Origin: an uncultured Flavobacteriales bacterium
GTDB lineage: Bacteria > Bacteroidota > Bacteroidia > Flavobacteriales_G > Salibacteraceae
Assembly: GCA_913062955.1 (NCBI GenBank)
Contig: CAJXZP010000006.1
Location: 30,792 to 94,791 of the forward strand
Length of the DNA stretch: 64,000 bases
Reading direction: 5' to 3'
In this document: in pieces, positions 46,623-55,926 of the stretch
How the letters are laid out: the number at the start of each line of letters is the position of its first letter
Position numbering within the stretch: position 1 is the first letter of the stretch
Made by a program: the position numbers and the translations under genes
Notes under the pieces: model-generated
Told to the model about the DNA's origin: nothing
What the model saw: the letters and a program-made list of their open reading frames with translations, nothing else
Databases searched by the model: none

Positions 46623-47504
46623 ATGAAAGAAAATAAACAAGAAATAAAGTATTTCGTTGCCACTGAACTAGAAAAACGTCTGCCTTTTGCGATAACCACC
46701 TATGAGGAGATTATGAAGACAGATCATATATTCACTCCTTCCTTACGTGATTTTCACGTGATATTTTGGATAAAGAAAGGTGTGGGAGAATATTTTCTAG
46801 ATTTTAAAAAATATGAGTTTAAGGCAGGTACTATTATCTTTTTGTCTAAAGACCAATTGCATTATTTTTTACCGTTTAAACCGGATGAAACTGAAATCAT
46901 TTCCATTGGTTTTAAACCCGAGGTAATTTACCGCAATGATTTAGGTCTAGAGCATCTTTTCAAGTTCAATTCAAATTCTTATCAAACCGCACGGCAAACC
47001 ATACCTGTTCCTTTAGCTGAAGCAGTTCATTTTCAAAAGTATTTTGATGACCTAATGCTTATTTCTCAAAGTTGGAAGAAAGAATACCAGTACAAAGGGT
47101 TTTACCATAACCTGTGTTTGTTTTTATTGAAATGTGAAATTGTTCAAGAATATCAAAATGAGATTAATGGGGAAGCTCAAAACAACAACTTAGCAGACTA
47201 TTTGGCTTTTAGTCAATTGTTAGAACAGCACTATAAAACAGAATTTAAAGTGGCGTTTTATTTAGAGGAAATGAATATGAGCTTAAAGATGCTCACCAAA
47301 CTCACCAAGGCGTATTATAAAGTATCCCCAAAATCGGTCATAGATGAAAGGAGAATATTAGAGATTAAAAGACTTTTAAAAGGCACCTCTAAGTCCAGTA
47401 AAGTCATCGCATACGAACTCCAGTTTGACGAACCAACAAACATGTTTAAGTTTTTCAAAAAGCATATGGGAGTAACGCCTAAAGAGTTCAAAAACCAAGT
47501 TTAA
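46623..47504 (+). CDS. AraC family transcriptional regulator
   Basis: A 293-residue regulator. The N-terminal cupin-like sensing domain (FHVIFWIKKGVGEYFLDF, AGTIIFLSKDQLHYF) is followed by a C-terminal double helix-turn-helix. The latter has LEEMNMSLKMLTKLTKAYY at about 220 and ends in the AraC signature FDEPTNMFKFFKKHMGVTPKEF. It is divergent from the methyltransferase gene and upstream of the NmrA-DoxX pair, either of which may be its target. Confidence 0.92.
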   Translation: MKENKQEIKYFVATELEKRLPFAITTYEEIMKTDHIFTPSLRDFHVIFWIKKGVGEYFLDFKKYEFKAGTIIFLSKDQLHYFLPFKPDETEIISIGFKPEVIYRNDLGLEHLFKFNSNSYQTARQTIPVPLAEAVHFQKYFDDLMLISQSWKKEYQYKGFYHNLCLFLLKCEIVQEYQNEINGEAQNNNLADYLAFSQLLEQHYKTEFKVAFYLEEMNMSLKMLTKLTKAYYKVSPKSVIDERRILEIKRLLKGTSKSSKVIAYELQFDEPTNMFKFFKKHMGVTPKEFKNQV

Positions 47505-47675
47505 TCGGAAGGCTCCGATCCATTTACCGACTTAATTTATCATTTACTTCATTCTAAAATTCAAAACTTTAATGGACGATTTTTCACCCTTTAAGGAATT
47601 ATCTACACCTTTTTAGAGAAGGCGATCCTTCGCAAATTTGTCCCCGAATTAATAACGGAAATAAAATTAAGGATT

Positions 47676-48539
47676 ATGAAAAACAGAACAGTATTAGTAT
47701 TAGGCGCAACCGGAAACCAAGGAGGAGCAGTGGTAACAGCATTATTGAAAGACCACCATAAAATTATTGGGGTAGCTAGAAATGTAGAGTCTCCAAATGC
47801 TCAAAAATTAATAGACCAAGGAGTAGAAATGGTTTCAGCAGATTTCACTGACAAGGCTTCTTTAATGGAATTAATGAAAAAAGTAGATACTGTTTTTGCC
47901 ATGACTACCCCTGGTTGGGGAGGGGATATTGCCGCAGAATTAAGGCAAGGGTTCAACATTATAGATGCCGCAAAAGAGGCCAACGTGGAACATTTAATTT
48001 ACAACTCGGTAAGTGATGCAAACACTTCTACCGGCATTGGTCATTTTGATAGCAAATACGAAATAGAAAAACATTTAAAAGCTTCAGGCCTAAATTACAC
48101 CATTGTTGCACCCGCATATTTCTACGAAAACATCTTTTTTCCATATGTATTTGATGCGATTAAAGCAGATGGAGAATTGCGTATTGCCATGCCAGCTGAC
48201 ACCAAACTACAGCAGATTTCCGTTGCCGACATTGGCAAGTTTGTTGGGACCGTGGTAAACCAAGGAGAAAAAATGTTTGGACAAAGAATAAACATAGCTG
48301 GCGATGCCATTTCTGGCGAAGAGGTCGCAAAAGTGCTGACCAAGGTGTTGGATAAAAAGGTTACTTATAACGGTTTCTCAACGGATTATCTAAAACAACA
48401 AAGCGAAGAAATGGCCAAAATGTTCGACTGGTTTAACGAAGTCGGATATTCCGCAAAATTGGAAGATCTAGCCCCTTATCACCTGATGACCTTTTCACAA
48501 TGGGCCGAAAAACAGAATTGGGCGGCTTACCTTAAATAA
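47676..48539 (+). CDS. NmrA family NAD(P)-binding protein
   Basis: A 287-residue atypical short-chain dehydrogenase. The dinucleotide motif is VLVLGATGNQGGAVVTALL at about residue 5. It continues with VEMVSADFTDKASL and ANVEHLIYNSVSDANTSTG, all typical of NmrA-like proteins and their QOR2/HSCARG relatives. The catalytic Tyr of true SDRs is not evident at the usual place, so it may act as a redox sensor or quinone reductase. A DoxX gene follows after 65 bases, so the two may respond to the same signal. Confidence 0.9.
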   Translation: MKNRTVLVLGATGNQGGAVVTALLKDHHKIIGVARNVESPNAQKLIDQGVEMVSADFTDKASLMELMKKVDTVFAMTTPGWGGDIAAELRQGFNIIDAAKEANVEHLIYNSVSDANTSTGIGHFDSKYEIEKHLKASGLNYTIVAPAYFYENIFFPYVFDAIKADGELRIAMPADTKLQQISVADIGKFVGTVVNQGEKMFGQRINIAGDAISGEEVAKVLTKVLDKKVTYNGFSTDYLKQQSEEMAKMFDWFNEVGYSAKLEDLAPYHLMTFSQWAEKQNWAAYLK

Positions 48540-48604
48540 GGTAATTAATCATTTCAAGGCATCCCGTTTATTAAAAAATCAGAACTAGGATTAAAACAAA
48601 AATT

Positions 48605-48985
48605 ATGAATAAGAGAAATAAAATCATCTTTATCATCGTAAAGGTATTGTTTACCATCATCATCATGATAGGCACTGTAATGTACTTTACTAATCACGAA
48701 TTAGTGGCTTCAAGGATCGCCAATTTGGGTTATCCAACCTATATCATTTATCCTCTTGGAATTCTCAAGTTACTAGGTCTTATGACCATTTGGATTAGCA
48801 AATCGGTGGTCTTAAAAGAATGGGCTTATTCTGGATTATTATTTGTACTTGTACTTGGAGTATCCGCTCATGTAAGTATTCAAGACAATGAGTACTTGCC
48901 GGCATTAATGGGCTTAATATTTGGTCTAATATCGTATGTTTTTCATCGTAAGGAACAAAACATAAAAGTAGTCCTAGCGACATAG
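48605..48985 (+). CDS. DoxX family membrane protein
   Basis: A 126-residue protein with four membrane helices (about residues 8-25, 45-62, 72-90, 95-112). The DoxX-like signature NLGYPTYIIYPLGILKLLGL is at about 40 and LKEWAYSG at about 68. It is clearly paralogous to the DoxX-like protein at 62166-62522, with the same motifs in the same order. Function in electron transfer or thiol stress is suggested for the family but not proven here. Confidence 0.88.
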   Translation: MNKRNKIIFIIVKVLFTIIIMIGTVMYFTNHELVASRIANLGYPTYIIYPLGILKLLGLMTIWISKSVVLKEWAYSGLLFVLVLGVSAHVSIQDNEYLPALMGLIFGLISYVFHRKEQNIKVVLAT

Positions 48986-49216
48986 GAATTCATCCGTTTG
49001 GAATGGATCAGTTCGCACTTCTTACCGGTGCTGAAAAGGATATGGCAAGGCTAATAGTATAGCCTTGCCATATAATGATAAAAAAGGAGTCCGCTTGAGC
49101 GGAAAACATAGAGGCAATGGATTAAATGACCTTAAATATGGAGCTGGGGTAATTAGTAAAGAACTTAATAGTCCCCGTAACCAAGTTTTTCTGGAACCAA
49201 AATGCCAACGGTTTTC

Positions 49217-49778
49217 TTAATTATTGTGTGTTGTTACTTGGTTATAAACCGCTTTGTACCCCACCAACCTACCGATGGGTGCGAACAGATTAAAAATGAT
49301 TTTTTGGAGCATCCAATTCGGTTGAGCTAATCTAATTTCCTTTTCGAAATGAAGTAAGATAAGTGCGGTTCTAAAAATATTTGGAGCTCCACTTTTATTC
49401 AATTTACCCTCTCTAGCCAACACAAAAAAGCTTTCAAATAAACGGTCAATATTTAATGCCGGGAAAAACTCTTGTACATAATGTGCATCTTCAAGACCTG
49501 GATTGTAAAAACTATGGGGCACATTTTTAGGAATAGATATAATATCTCCCACCGAAGCCACCTGTTCCTTACCATCTATATGAAACAAAAGTTGCCCCTT
49601 TGTCATCGTAAACCGATTCTCCTGATACGGATGGTAATGCGATTTTTCACGTTCAGGTGTCATCGGACTAATGCATTCAATCGAGAGTTGCGCACCGTTG
49701 GTTTCTGCCCCTGTTTTCAAAAAAAACCATCTGTTGACCCGTCCGAATATTGACTATTTTATCGCCTTTCTTTATCAT
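49217..49778 (-). pseudogene. Cupin-domain protein, frameshifted at an 8-base A/T run
   Basis: From the ATG at 49778 the frame reads MIKKGDKIVNIRTGQQMVFF and then runs out of register. From about 49720 another frame continues with KTGAETNGAQLSIECISPMT and the cupin core: SHYHPYQENRFTMTKGQLLF at about 27-46 of that part, PKNVPHSFYNPG at about 70. The break lies in a run of eight A residues on the plus strand (49719-49726); seven would restore one 186-codon frame. It may be a sequencing error, a decayed gene or a slippage-regulated gene. It starts 4 bases after the stop of the SMP-30-like gene on the same strand. Confidence 0.75.
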
Positions 49779-49782
49779 GGGT

Positions 49783-50874
49783 TTATGGTTTATCTGTTGT
49801 CGGTAATTTGTATTTGCCAATGTAAGGTATCACGTCACCCCCTATATACAGGTATCCATTAAATTCTTTTACAGCGCCTGCTTCGGATAGAATTAAACCT
49901 TGCGTATCAAACAGAGTTTCTATTATTTCACCCGTCATCGAAATATTCATAACCATCCCGAAACGTTCTGCTTTTGGCTGCATAAATTCTGGCAATGCGT
50001 AAACAAATTTTTTCATTCCAATTTTCGGATGAATCTTATCTAAGGCTTCACTTCTTTTTGTGGAAAACCCTAGCCAATAGCTACCGTCTTCTCGAATGGA
50101 AATTCCATTAGGAAATCCGGGCAGATTGTCAATGAAAGTTTCTACCTCTCCTGCCTTTTCGCCAACCAACCAGTACTTAAGAACTCTGTATTTGGTGGTT
50201 TCAGCCATCAGCAGATAGTCTTGATTTTTTGATACGACCACTCCATTTCCAAAATAGGTACCCTCAATGAGCGTTTTTACTTTTTTGGTTTCAGGATTAT
50301 ATCTGTATAAACCACCCAAAGGCCTCATTTCCATAATAACCTTTCTTCCATACTTTATAGTGTAAGCAGACTCTTCGGAGGTATTTGAAAAATAAACCAT
50401 TCCATCATCGGCAATATCCAATCCGTTTGGAATAAGAAATGGGTTTCCATTTTCATCGCTTGAAGCCAAAACAGTTACTTCCTTTTGAGGACTTATGCTA
50501 ATCAACCCTTGCCTATGACTCAAAGCCAATAGATTACCGGCTTTATTGAAATGTAATCCGCTTACCCAAGATCCCGAATTATAAAATTCTTCCACTTTCC
50601 CGGATGAATCAATTTTCAGGATCCTACCGTCAATAAAATCTGCATTATGAACACCCGAATACAGATTACCCAAGCGATCAAACAGGATATCCTCGGGTCC
50701 AAACCAACCGTCTAACTGGATCTTCTCACTGCTTAATAAATTCTCATTGACTTGTGTTACCCCTTCAAATTCGGACATTATTCCTGGCTCGTAAGCGAGA
50801 GGTTTAATGGCACAAGAACTTAACATAAGCCCAGATAGCGCGGATGTAACCATCAACATTTTTAATTTTTTCAT
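49783..50874 (-). CDS. SMP-30/gluconolactonase-type six-bladed propeller lipoprotein
   Basis: A protein of about 363 residues. The signal peptide ends in the lipobox LMLSSCAI (Cys at about 21), so it is exported and lipid-anchored. The mature domain has blades typical of the SMP-30/strictosidine-synthase-like superfamily: GPEDILFDRLGNLYSGVHNA, PNGLDIADDGMVYFSNTSEE, GVVVSKNQDYLLMAETTKYR, LPGFPNGISIREDGSYWLGF. The last two match strictosidine-synthase-like proteins in particular. Substrate unknown. I chose the ATG at 50874, since the longer frame hides the signal peptide. Followed by the cupin gene. Confidence 0.85.
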   Translation of the reverse strand: MKKLKMLMVTSALSGLMLSSCAIKPLAYEPGIMSEFEGVTQVNENLLSSEKIQLDGWFGPEDILFDRLGNLYSGVHNADFIDGRILKIDSSGKVEEFYNSGSWVSGLHFNKAGNLLALSHRQGLISISPQKEVTVLASSDENGNPFLIPNGLDIADDGMVYFSNTSEESAYTIKYGRKVIMEMRPLGGLYRYNPETKKVKTLIEGTYFGNGVVVSKNQDYLLMAETTKYRVLKYWLVGEKAGEVETFIDNLPGFPNGISIREDGSYWLGFSTKRSEALDKIHPKIGMKKFVYALPEFMQPKAERFGMVMNISMTGEIIETLFDTQGLILSEAGAVKEFNGYLYIGGDVIPYIGKYKLPTTDKP

Positions 50875-51040
50875 AGCTTTATTTTGGTTGATTGTTTTTG
50901 TGGCGCAAAGCCCTATTGATTTTTTGATCGATTCCATTTATTATTTTTTAAGCTTATTATTCCTACAGATGAATTGAGTAGGAAAATCCTAATTTTTCAT
51001 ACCTAGATTTCATTACCTCAGAGGCTTGGTGGGTTGTTAT

Positions 51041-51301
51041 TCATATAGCTTTAAGTTGGACTCCTAGGTTGGGCAAATCAGGCCTTGCTTCCATTCCAAA
51101 ACCTTGACTTCGAGTTGGGGGAATTTGTTTTCCTGTCATCAAAACAAAAGTATAAGCTAAGGCTACGCTAAAAACCAATAGGCTATTTACGGTATGAACG
51201 GGCGGGTTAAGAAAAACACTTAATGGAATAATAAACCCGGTTGTTATGGCTAAAAGCGTGCCTCCAAAATTTACAAAAAAATAAAGTGTTACTGTATTCA
51301 T
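51041..51301 (-). CDS. Small hypothetical membrane protein
   Basis: An 86-residue protein with two hydrophobic segments (about residues 5-27 and 38-56) and a polar C-terminal tail (PPTRSQGFGMEARPDLPNLG). I recognise no family. It lies between the SMP-30-like gene and the Crp/Fnr gene on the same strand. Confidence 0.5.
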   Translation of the reverse strand: MNTVTLYFFVNFGGTLLAITTGFIIPLSVFLNPPVHTVNSLLVFSVALAYTFVLMTGKQIPPTRSQGFGMEARPDLPNLGVQLKAI

Positions 51302-51357
51302 AGGGCAAACTTAGGTAGGTCATCTAAGTTTTGCCTTTACATATGTTGAGTGCACAA

Positions 51358-51954
51358 TTATTTTTTCACTTTTTTTCGTATCCGGCTCATTTGGGTGGGT
51401 GTAATTCCTAGGTGAGATGCCAGATGACTTAGCGGAACTCTTTGATCTATTTCAGGGTGTTTCTCCAGCAATTCCAGGTACCTAGAGGAAGCGTTCTTCA
51501 TCACGATGTCAATTTCTCGTTTTTCTTTGTCAATGACCCAGTTTTTTTCAAGATAGGCGATATAGAAGTTTTTTAAATCCTCATTATTATTGATATATTG
51601 CCGATAATTTCTATAGTTGAAGCTGATAATTATACAATCTTCGATGGCTTCTAAAGCAAAATCGGATGGTGAATTGGTCAAATAAGAAACGGTTGAGGCT
51701 ACAAAATTCCCTTCTAAAAATACATTTTTGTTATAGGTGTTACCCTCTTCATCTATGAAGTAGGCAATAATCGCTCCTTGAACTAAAATATGAATATCCT
51801 TGGCTGTTTTACCAATAGGTAGCAAAATTTCATTTTTCTTTAAGTGCTTAATCCTTGCAATGGAATACAGAAGAGAAAGAGACGTTTCACTTACCTGATG
51901 ATACCTGAAAATGACCTCCTTTATAAATTGATTATAGTCCTCTTTTGCTTGCAT
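51358..51954 (-). CDS. Crp/Fnr family transcriptional regulator
   Basis: A 198-residue regulator. A cyclic-nucleotide-binding-like beta-roll spans about residues 25-115 (LPIGKTAKDIHILVQGAIIA, SDFALEAIEDCIIISFNY). The C-terminal winged helix includes RVPLSHLASHLGITPTQMSR near residue 173. It has no Cys cluster for iron-sulfur sensing, so it is not an Fnr-type oxygen sensor. This domain arrangement is common in Bacteroidota. Its target could be the small membrane gene just downstream. Confidence 0.92.
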   Translation of the reverse strand: MQAKEDYNQFIKEVIFRYHQVSETSLSLLYSIARIKHLKKNEILLPIGKTAKDIHILVQGAIIAYFIDEEGNTYNKNVFLEGNFVASTVSYLTNSPSDFALEAIEDCIIISFNYRNYRQYINNNEDLKNFYIAYLEKNWVIDKEKREIDIVMKNASSRYLELLEKHPEIDQRVPLSHLASHLGITPTQMSRIRKKVKK

Positions 51955-52302
51955 TGTATTTATTTATATGACTCACACCCGGTCTTGGATAGAACAAATG
52001 GCGATTTTCACGTTTTCATTTTCCATTTAGAACTGGTCACAATTTCTTTTATCCCGGATTATACGAATCCTTCTTTCCGTGCTTAAATAATTAGATGCAA
52101 TATAAAAAAGAGTCGTTACCATCAAGCCTTTAAAATAAAAAGTATTGGTCCTTGATCTATTTGATGTGCTAGAATCCAGATCAGAGGGACACCGTTATCC
52201 ATGTTTTCATATATCGACCATTTTTTTTAAATACTAGTTAAATAGAATTTAGGAAGGATATCACCTCAGTAATTGGGAATAAGTACTGTTTAACACCTCA
52301 TT
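51955..52302. other. 348-bp intergenic region
   Basis: Lies between the Crp/Fnr gene start and the end of the SxtA-like methyltransferase gene. I see no convincing gene, repeat or hairpin terminator. Confidence 0.5.
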
Positions 52303-53919
52303 CTACGTAGTTTTAGATTTTAGCAAACTAATGGAAACTGTTGCAAAATCAGAATTCGGAAACTTTTTAAACTTACTCCTAACTGGAGTCAATCCAGCTT
52401 CCTCAATCAGAGTCAGGAACTCCTCTATTTCAAGAATATATTGATCTGAATATCCGTGTGTTAAATCATAAGCAGTTGCGGCTGTTTTTCCAATGTTTTT
52501 AGCCACAATTTCTGGTTTAACCGTATGTAATTCAATTAGCAATAATCCGAACTTCCCAACAAAAGGGGTCCATTTTTCAATATGGATTTTTAATGATTGT
52601 GCAACCAAATTGTTATCGATTCTATCTCCCTTGAACGCATATGCACCAGTGGACGAGCTAATTCTTGAGGATCTATCATTAGGGTCTTTCCAAATTCTAT
52701 TATGGTCCAAAAAGGTTCTTACATTCAGTAAATTTTCTAATTCGATATCATAATTTTCATTCAGGTCCTTAGCTAAAAGCTCCGGATTTCCAATATCTCC
52801 CCAAATAACCTTTGCCCATATATCGGCTTGAATGAGGTTAGCTCTGGTCACTTTTAATGCGGCATGATTATAATCTACTCCAATTACCATCAAAGGATAT
52901 TCATCTAAAATAGTACCTCGATAGGTTTGACTTTCAATGACTGAAAACAAATGTTTTAGAAATGCTCCATTCCCACATCCCATATCAAGGATCCCCCTGG
53001 GTTGTTCCTCAATAGGTTTATTAAAAAGATCGATTATTATTGCATCCACTACTTTAAAGTATGTACTGTGTGCACCACCACTTCCCCATATATTCATTTC
53101 TCTATCCACATGTAATTCATCTGCTTCAGGTATTGAATTACTGAAGATTAGTGGATCTCCAAATATTAAGTCATCTAATTTTCTGAGCGTTGGAATATAA
53201 GAAACTGTTACTCCATAAGCGCTTGCCCTTTTAGCGAAAAACAAACCAAATTCAGTAAATTCATAGGTGCTGTTTTTTGAATTAAACCACCCTAGGTCGG
53301 CTAAAACACTTAGTAATTGATCAAAGACTTGATGGTTTTCATGAAACTCTTCCGAACGGAATTTCGACTCCATAAAATATTTGTGAAACATTCCGGTAAT
53401 CCCTAAGTGAACGGTGGTAGGCCCCACGATAACTCCTTCAATATGTGTTAAAATTTGCTCTTCTATTTGTTTTTGAAACTTATTTTCAGAAAATTCAATT
53501 CCATAGTTAGATTTATATTTCTTATAAATACTAACTAACTTTAAAAATGGTTCGATTTCAAATTTCCTTTGATGAAAACCACCTGACATTTGTAATAAGT
53601 CTACCACATCCTTGTACAGATAAAAATATTTGAACGCTATTTCAGAAGCTTTATTGGTTTCATAACGAACCGAATTAGTTTGATTGTCCACCTCTTGAAT
53701 TAGCCATCCTTGAGAACACAATCCTCGTAAAGCAACATTTAGATACCCTTCATTCGCTTTAAATTTTTTAGCGAGGTCCTTTAATTCTACTTTTTTATTC
53801 TCAATTAAATAATCCGTTACGCCATGTAGTTTTAATGTGTAAGCGGTTGGAGCGATAACGATACCATCTAAATGTCTAAATAATCTATTTCTTAATACTG
53901 ATTTTTGATTGCTATCCAT
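52303..53919 (-). CDS. SAM methyltransferase of the SxtA N-terminal / AprA-MT1 type
   Basis: A 538-residue stand-alone methyltransferase. Residues 17-75 and 158-210 look like two copies of one adaptor module (LDGIVIAPTAYTLKLHGVTD and IEGVIVGPTTVHLGITGMFH). The Rossmann domain follows: ILDMGCGNGAFLKHLFSVIE at about 318, VIGVDYNHAALKVTRANL, WGDIGNPELLAKDL, and NVRTFLDHNRIW at about 408. The order and text match, from memory, the N-terminal methyltransferase of saxitoxin synthase SxtA and apratoxin AprA MT1, which act on carrier-protein-bound malonyl groups. Here no GNAT or carrier domain is attached. The reductase at 54741 is divergent from it. Confidence 0.8.
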   Translation of the reverse strand: MDSNQKSVLRNRLFRHLDGIVIAPTAYTLKLHGVTDYLIENKKVELKDLAKKFKANEGYLNVALRGLCSQGWLIQEVDNQTNSVRYETNKASEIAFKYFYLYKDVVDLLQMSGGFHQRKFEIEPFLKLVSIYKKYKSNYGIEFSENKFQKQIEEQILTHIEGVIVGPTTVHLGITGMFHKYFMESKFRSEEFHENHQVFDQLLSVLADLGWFNSKNSTYEFTEFGLFFAKRASAYGVTVSYIPTLRKLDDLIFGDPLIFSNSIPEADELHVDREMNIWGSGGAHSTYFKVVDAIIIDLFNKPIEEQPRGILDMGCGNGAFLKHLFSVIESQTYRGTILDEYPLMVIGVDYNHAALKVTRANLIQADIWAKVIWGDIGNPELLAKDLNENYDIELENLLNVRTFLDHNRIWKDPNDRSSRISSSTGAYAFKGDRIDNNLVAQSLKIHIEKWTPFVGKFGLLLIELHTVKPEIVAKNIGKTAATAYDLTHGYSDQYILEIEEFLTLIEEAGLTPVRSKFKKFPNSDFATVSISLLKSKTT

Positions 53920-54740
53920 ATTTTGTTACTAATGAAAACGGTTTGAACTAGAACAATGAAAAACTAAAACACCCACACCTCTAGACTTTACACTTACCCA
54001 AATTTACATTTTCGGTTTGTTTTTTCGGTTATTCAAAGGTAAATGGATTATTAGGAGTTCTTTAGCCCAAATTTTAGGCCTAGTAATTTCTACATCACTA
54101 TTAATGATTATGATGTTTAATTGCGTACAACCAGGCCCGTTAGCATTCCACACCATTCATTTTGTCCAGATACACCTTGAATTGCAATGGGGTCAAAAAA
54201 CGGGCTCCCATCTTTCGGATAGGTCATGACACATTTCCTAGATACCAATTTGGGTTTCTTAACTTCAGAGTTACCAGAAACTGAAACAATGGAAGAGGAA
54301 TGAATAAGAGTTTTTCATTTCATACTAATGGTTAGATGAATTCGGTTTCTAAAGTTGGAGGCTGTCGGATATATCCAAGGAGGAAAATAGGGATTAATAA
54401 CCATGTAAAGGAGATAAAAAATTAAGACCTCCCTATAGAGAGACCCCATGGGTAGCAGCAACGCACTAAAATTTACCTGTCATTTCAACGATTAACAGAT
54501 TAAAAATAGTATAAATTTGCGCCTATAAAAAGACCACTTGTTGAATTCCAATTCACATATTCATTCTACATATATTCAAGGGCTGACCATCATTCCTGAA
54601 GTTGAAGGATTGCCTTTTCAAATGGCAAGAATAAAAAAGGCGTATTTATTCTTTCGAATCAAAATCAATTCAATTTGGAATAAATGGCGTTAATTCAACG
54701 ATCCAAATTTTTCAATTAAGTTTCGCATAAACAATTACGA
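53920..54740. other. 821-bp intergenic region between divergent biosynthetic-type genes
   Basis: No annotated-size gene. A TAnnTTTG element (TAAATTTG, 54512-54519) may be the promoter of the reductase, 220 bases upstream. A 50-codon open frame from a TTG (54541-54693) lies after it; it is too weak to call. The rest is plain AT-rich sequence. Confidence 0.5.
54512..54519 (+). promoter_or_regulatory. Candidate -7 promoter element upstream of the reductase gene
   Basis: TAAATTTG matches TAnnTTTG, with no obvious TTTG box at the right distance. Its use would give a leader of roughly 215 bases. Confidence 0.35.
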
Positions 54741-55859
54741 ATGTCAAAAAATAAAATGAATGTAATCCTTACAGGAGGAACAGGAACCTTAGGTTCTCAA
54801 ATCATTTATGAATTATTGAAGCTAGAAAATTTAAATACCATTTTTCTTCCGGTCAGACAAAAGAATGGGAAATCAGCCCTATCTCGGATTAAAACCATCC
54901 TGGAAAGTGATGCTGCGCCCGCATTTATTTCTGAAAACAAAAAAGGGATCTTAAAAAAGATCAAAGTGTTGGATATGGATACCTTTTTTAAACCGGAGGA
55001 TTTCTTATCAAAAACAGAAACGAACTTCTTTATCCATTCGGCAGGATCTGTTAATTTATCTACCCATAAATCTCAAAAAGAAATAATTTACAAAGGTGTT
55101 TTTGAATTCACTAAAGAGGTATTTGATACCTTTTCCAATTACATTACAAAATTCACTTATATCAGTACGGCCTTTAGTATTGGAAATATTGGAGGATTAA
55201 TTGAAAATGATTATCACACTAAAAAAAGTCCAAATCACCGTAATTTTTACGAGGAATATAAACACTTGACCGAGAAATTTCTTTTACAAAAAGGGAAAGA
55301 AAAAAATATAAATATCCAAATTTTAAGACCGAGTGTTCTTGGGGGAAATATATTTGAAAAATCAACGTATTTCATATCTAACTATATGGTCTACTATCTT
55401 TTAGGTAAATTTTTCTACCAAAACCCGTTAAATGAAAATTCTATTCGAATTGCTGCGAATTTCAATACAGGGCTCAATATTATCCCCGTTGATTATGTAG
55501 CTCAAGTAATTACGAAAGTTTTCCAAACCCAGATCGAACAACTCAATATAGTACACTCCAAAAGCACCCCTATTATATCGGGAATGAGTAAAATTATTAA
55601 AACCGTAGGGTTTCATAATTTTACATTCATGAATTCTTCAAGTGGTGGATTACTATTAGAAGGAAAGAACAGATTGGAAAACATCTATTACAAAACCATT
55701 GGACTCCATTTAAATCAGTATCTAATATCTGAACCATATGAATATGACACCACATTATTAGAGTCAATAATTCCGATCCCTAAGTACAATATTGAAGACT
55801 ATTTGGAAGCGACCATTCGATTTGCAAAATCAAAAAATTTCAAAGGAGAAGGATGGTAA
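54741..55859 (+). CDS. NAD(P)-dependent SDR, thioester-reductase/fatty-acyl-reductase-like
   Basis: A 372-residue extended short-chain dehydrogenase of the Male-sterility/NAD-binding-4 type, which reduces acyl thioesters to aldehydes or alcohols. The cofactor motif ILTGGTGTLGSQIIYELL is at about residue 9, FIHSAGSVNLS at about 95, TYISTAFSIGNIGG at about 140, and the catalytic YEEYK (YxxxK) at about 169. Then RPSVLGG follows. It lacks the sterile domain and any adenylation or carrier domain, so a carrier-bound substrate would come from elsewhere. It is divergent from the SxtA/AprA-like methyltransferase, suggesting a joint pathway. Confidence 0.82.
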   Translation: MSKNKMNVILTGGTGTLGSQIIYELLKLENLNTIFLPVRQKNGKSALSRIKTILESDAAPAFISENKKGILKKIKVLDMDTFFKPEDFLSKTETNFFIHSAGSVNLSTHKSQKEIIYKGVFEFTKEVFDTFSNYITKFTYISTAFSIGNIGGLIENDYHTKKSPNHRNFYEEYKHLTEKFLLQKGKEKNINIQILRPSVLGGNIFEKSTYFISNYMVYYLLGKFFYQNPLNENSIRIAANFNTGLNIIPVDYVAQVITKVFQTQIEQLNIVHSKSTPIISGMSKIIKTVGFHNFTFMNSSSGGLLLEGKNRLENIYYKTIGLHLNQYLISEPYEYDTTLLESIIPIPKYNIEDYLEATIRFAKSKNFKGEGW

Positions 55860-55926
55860 AACCGGATTTGGGATGTTGTTTTTTTCCAATTTCTATAACG
55901 TAGAAAACCGAAACTTAAATCTGAAA

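Noticed and set aside
54017-54229. A 70-codon frame in the divergent region near 54100
   Set aside because: Composition resembles random AT-rich sequence and there is no recognisable domain.
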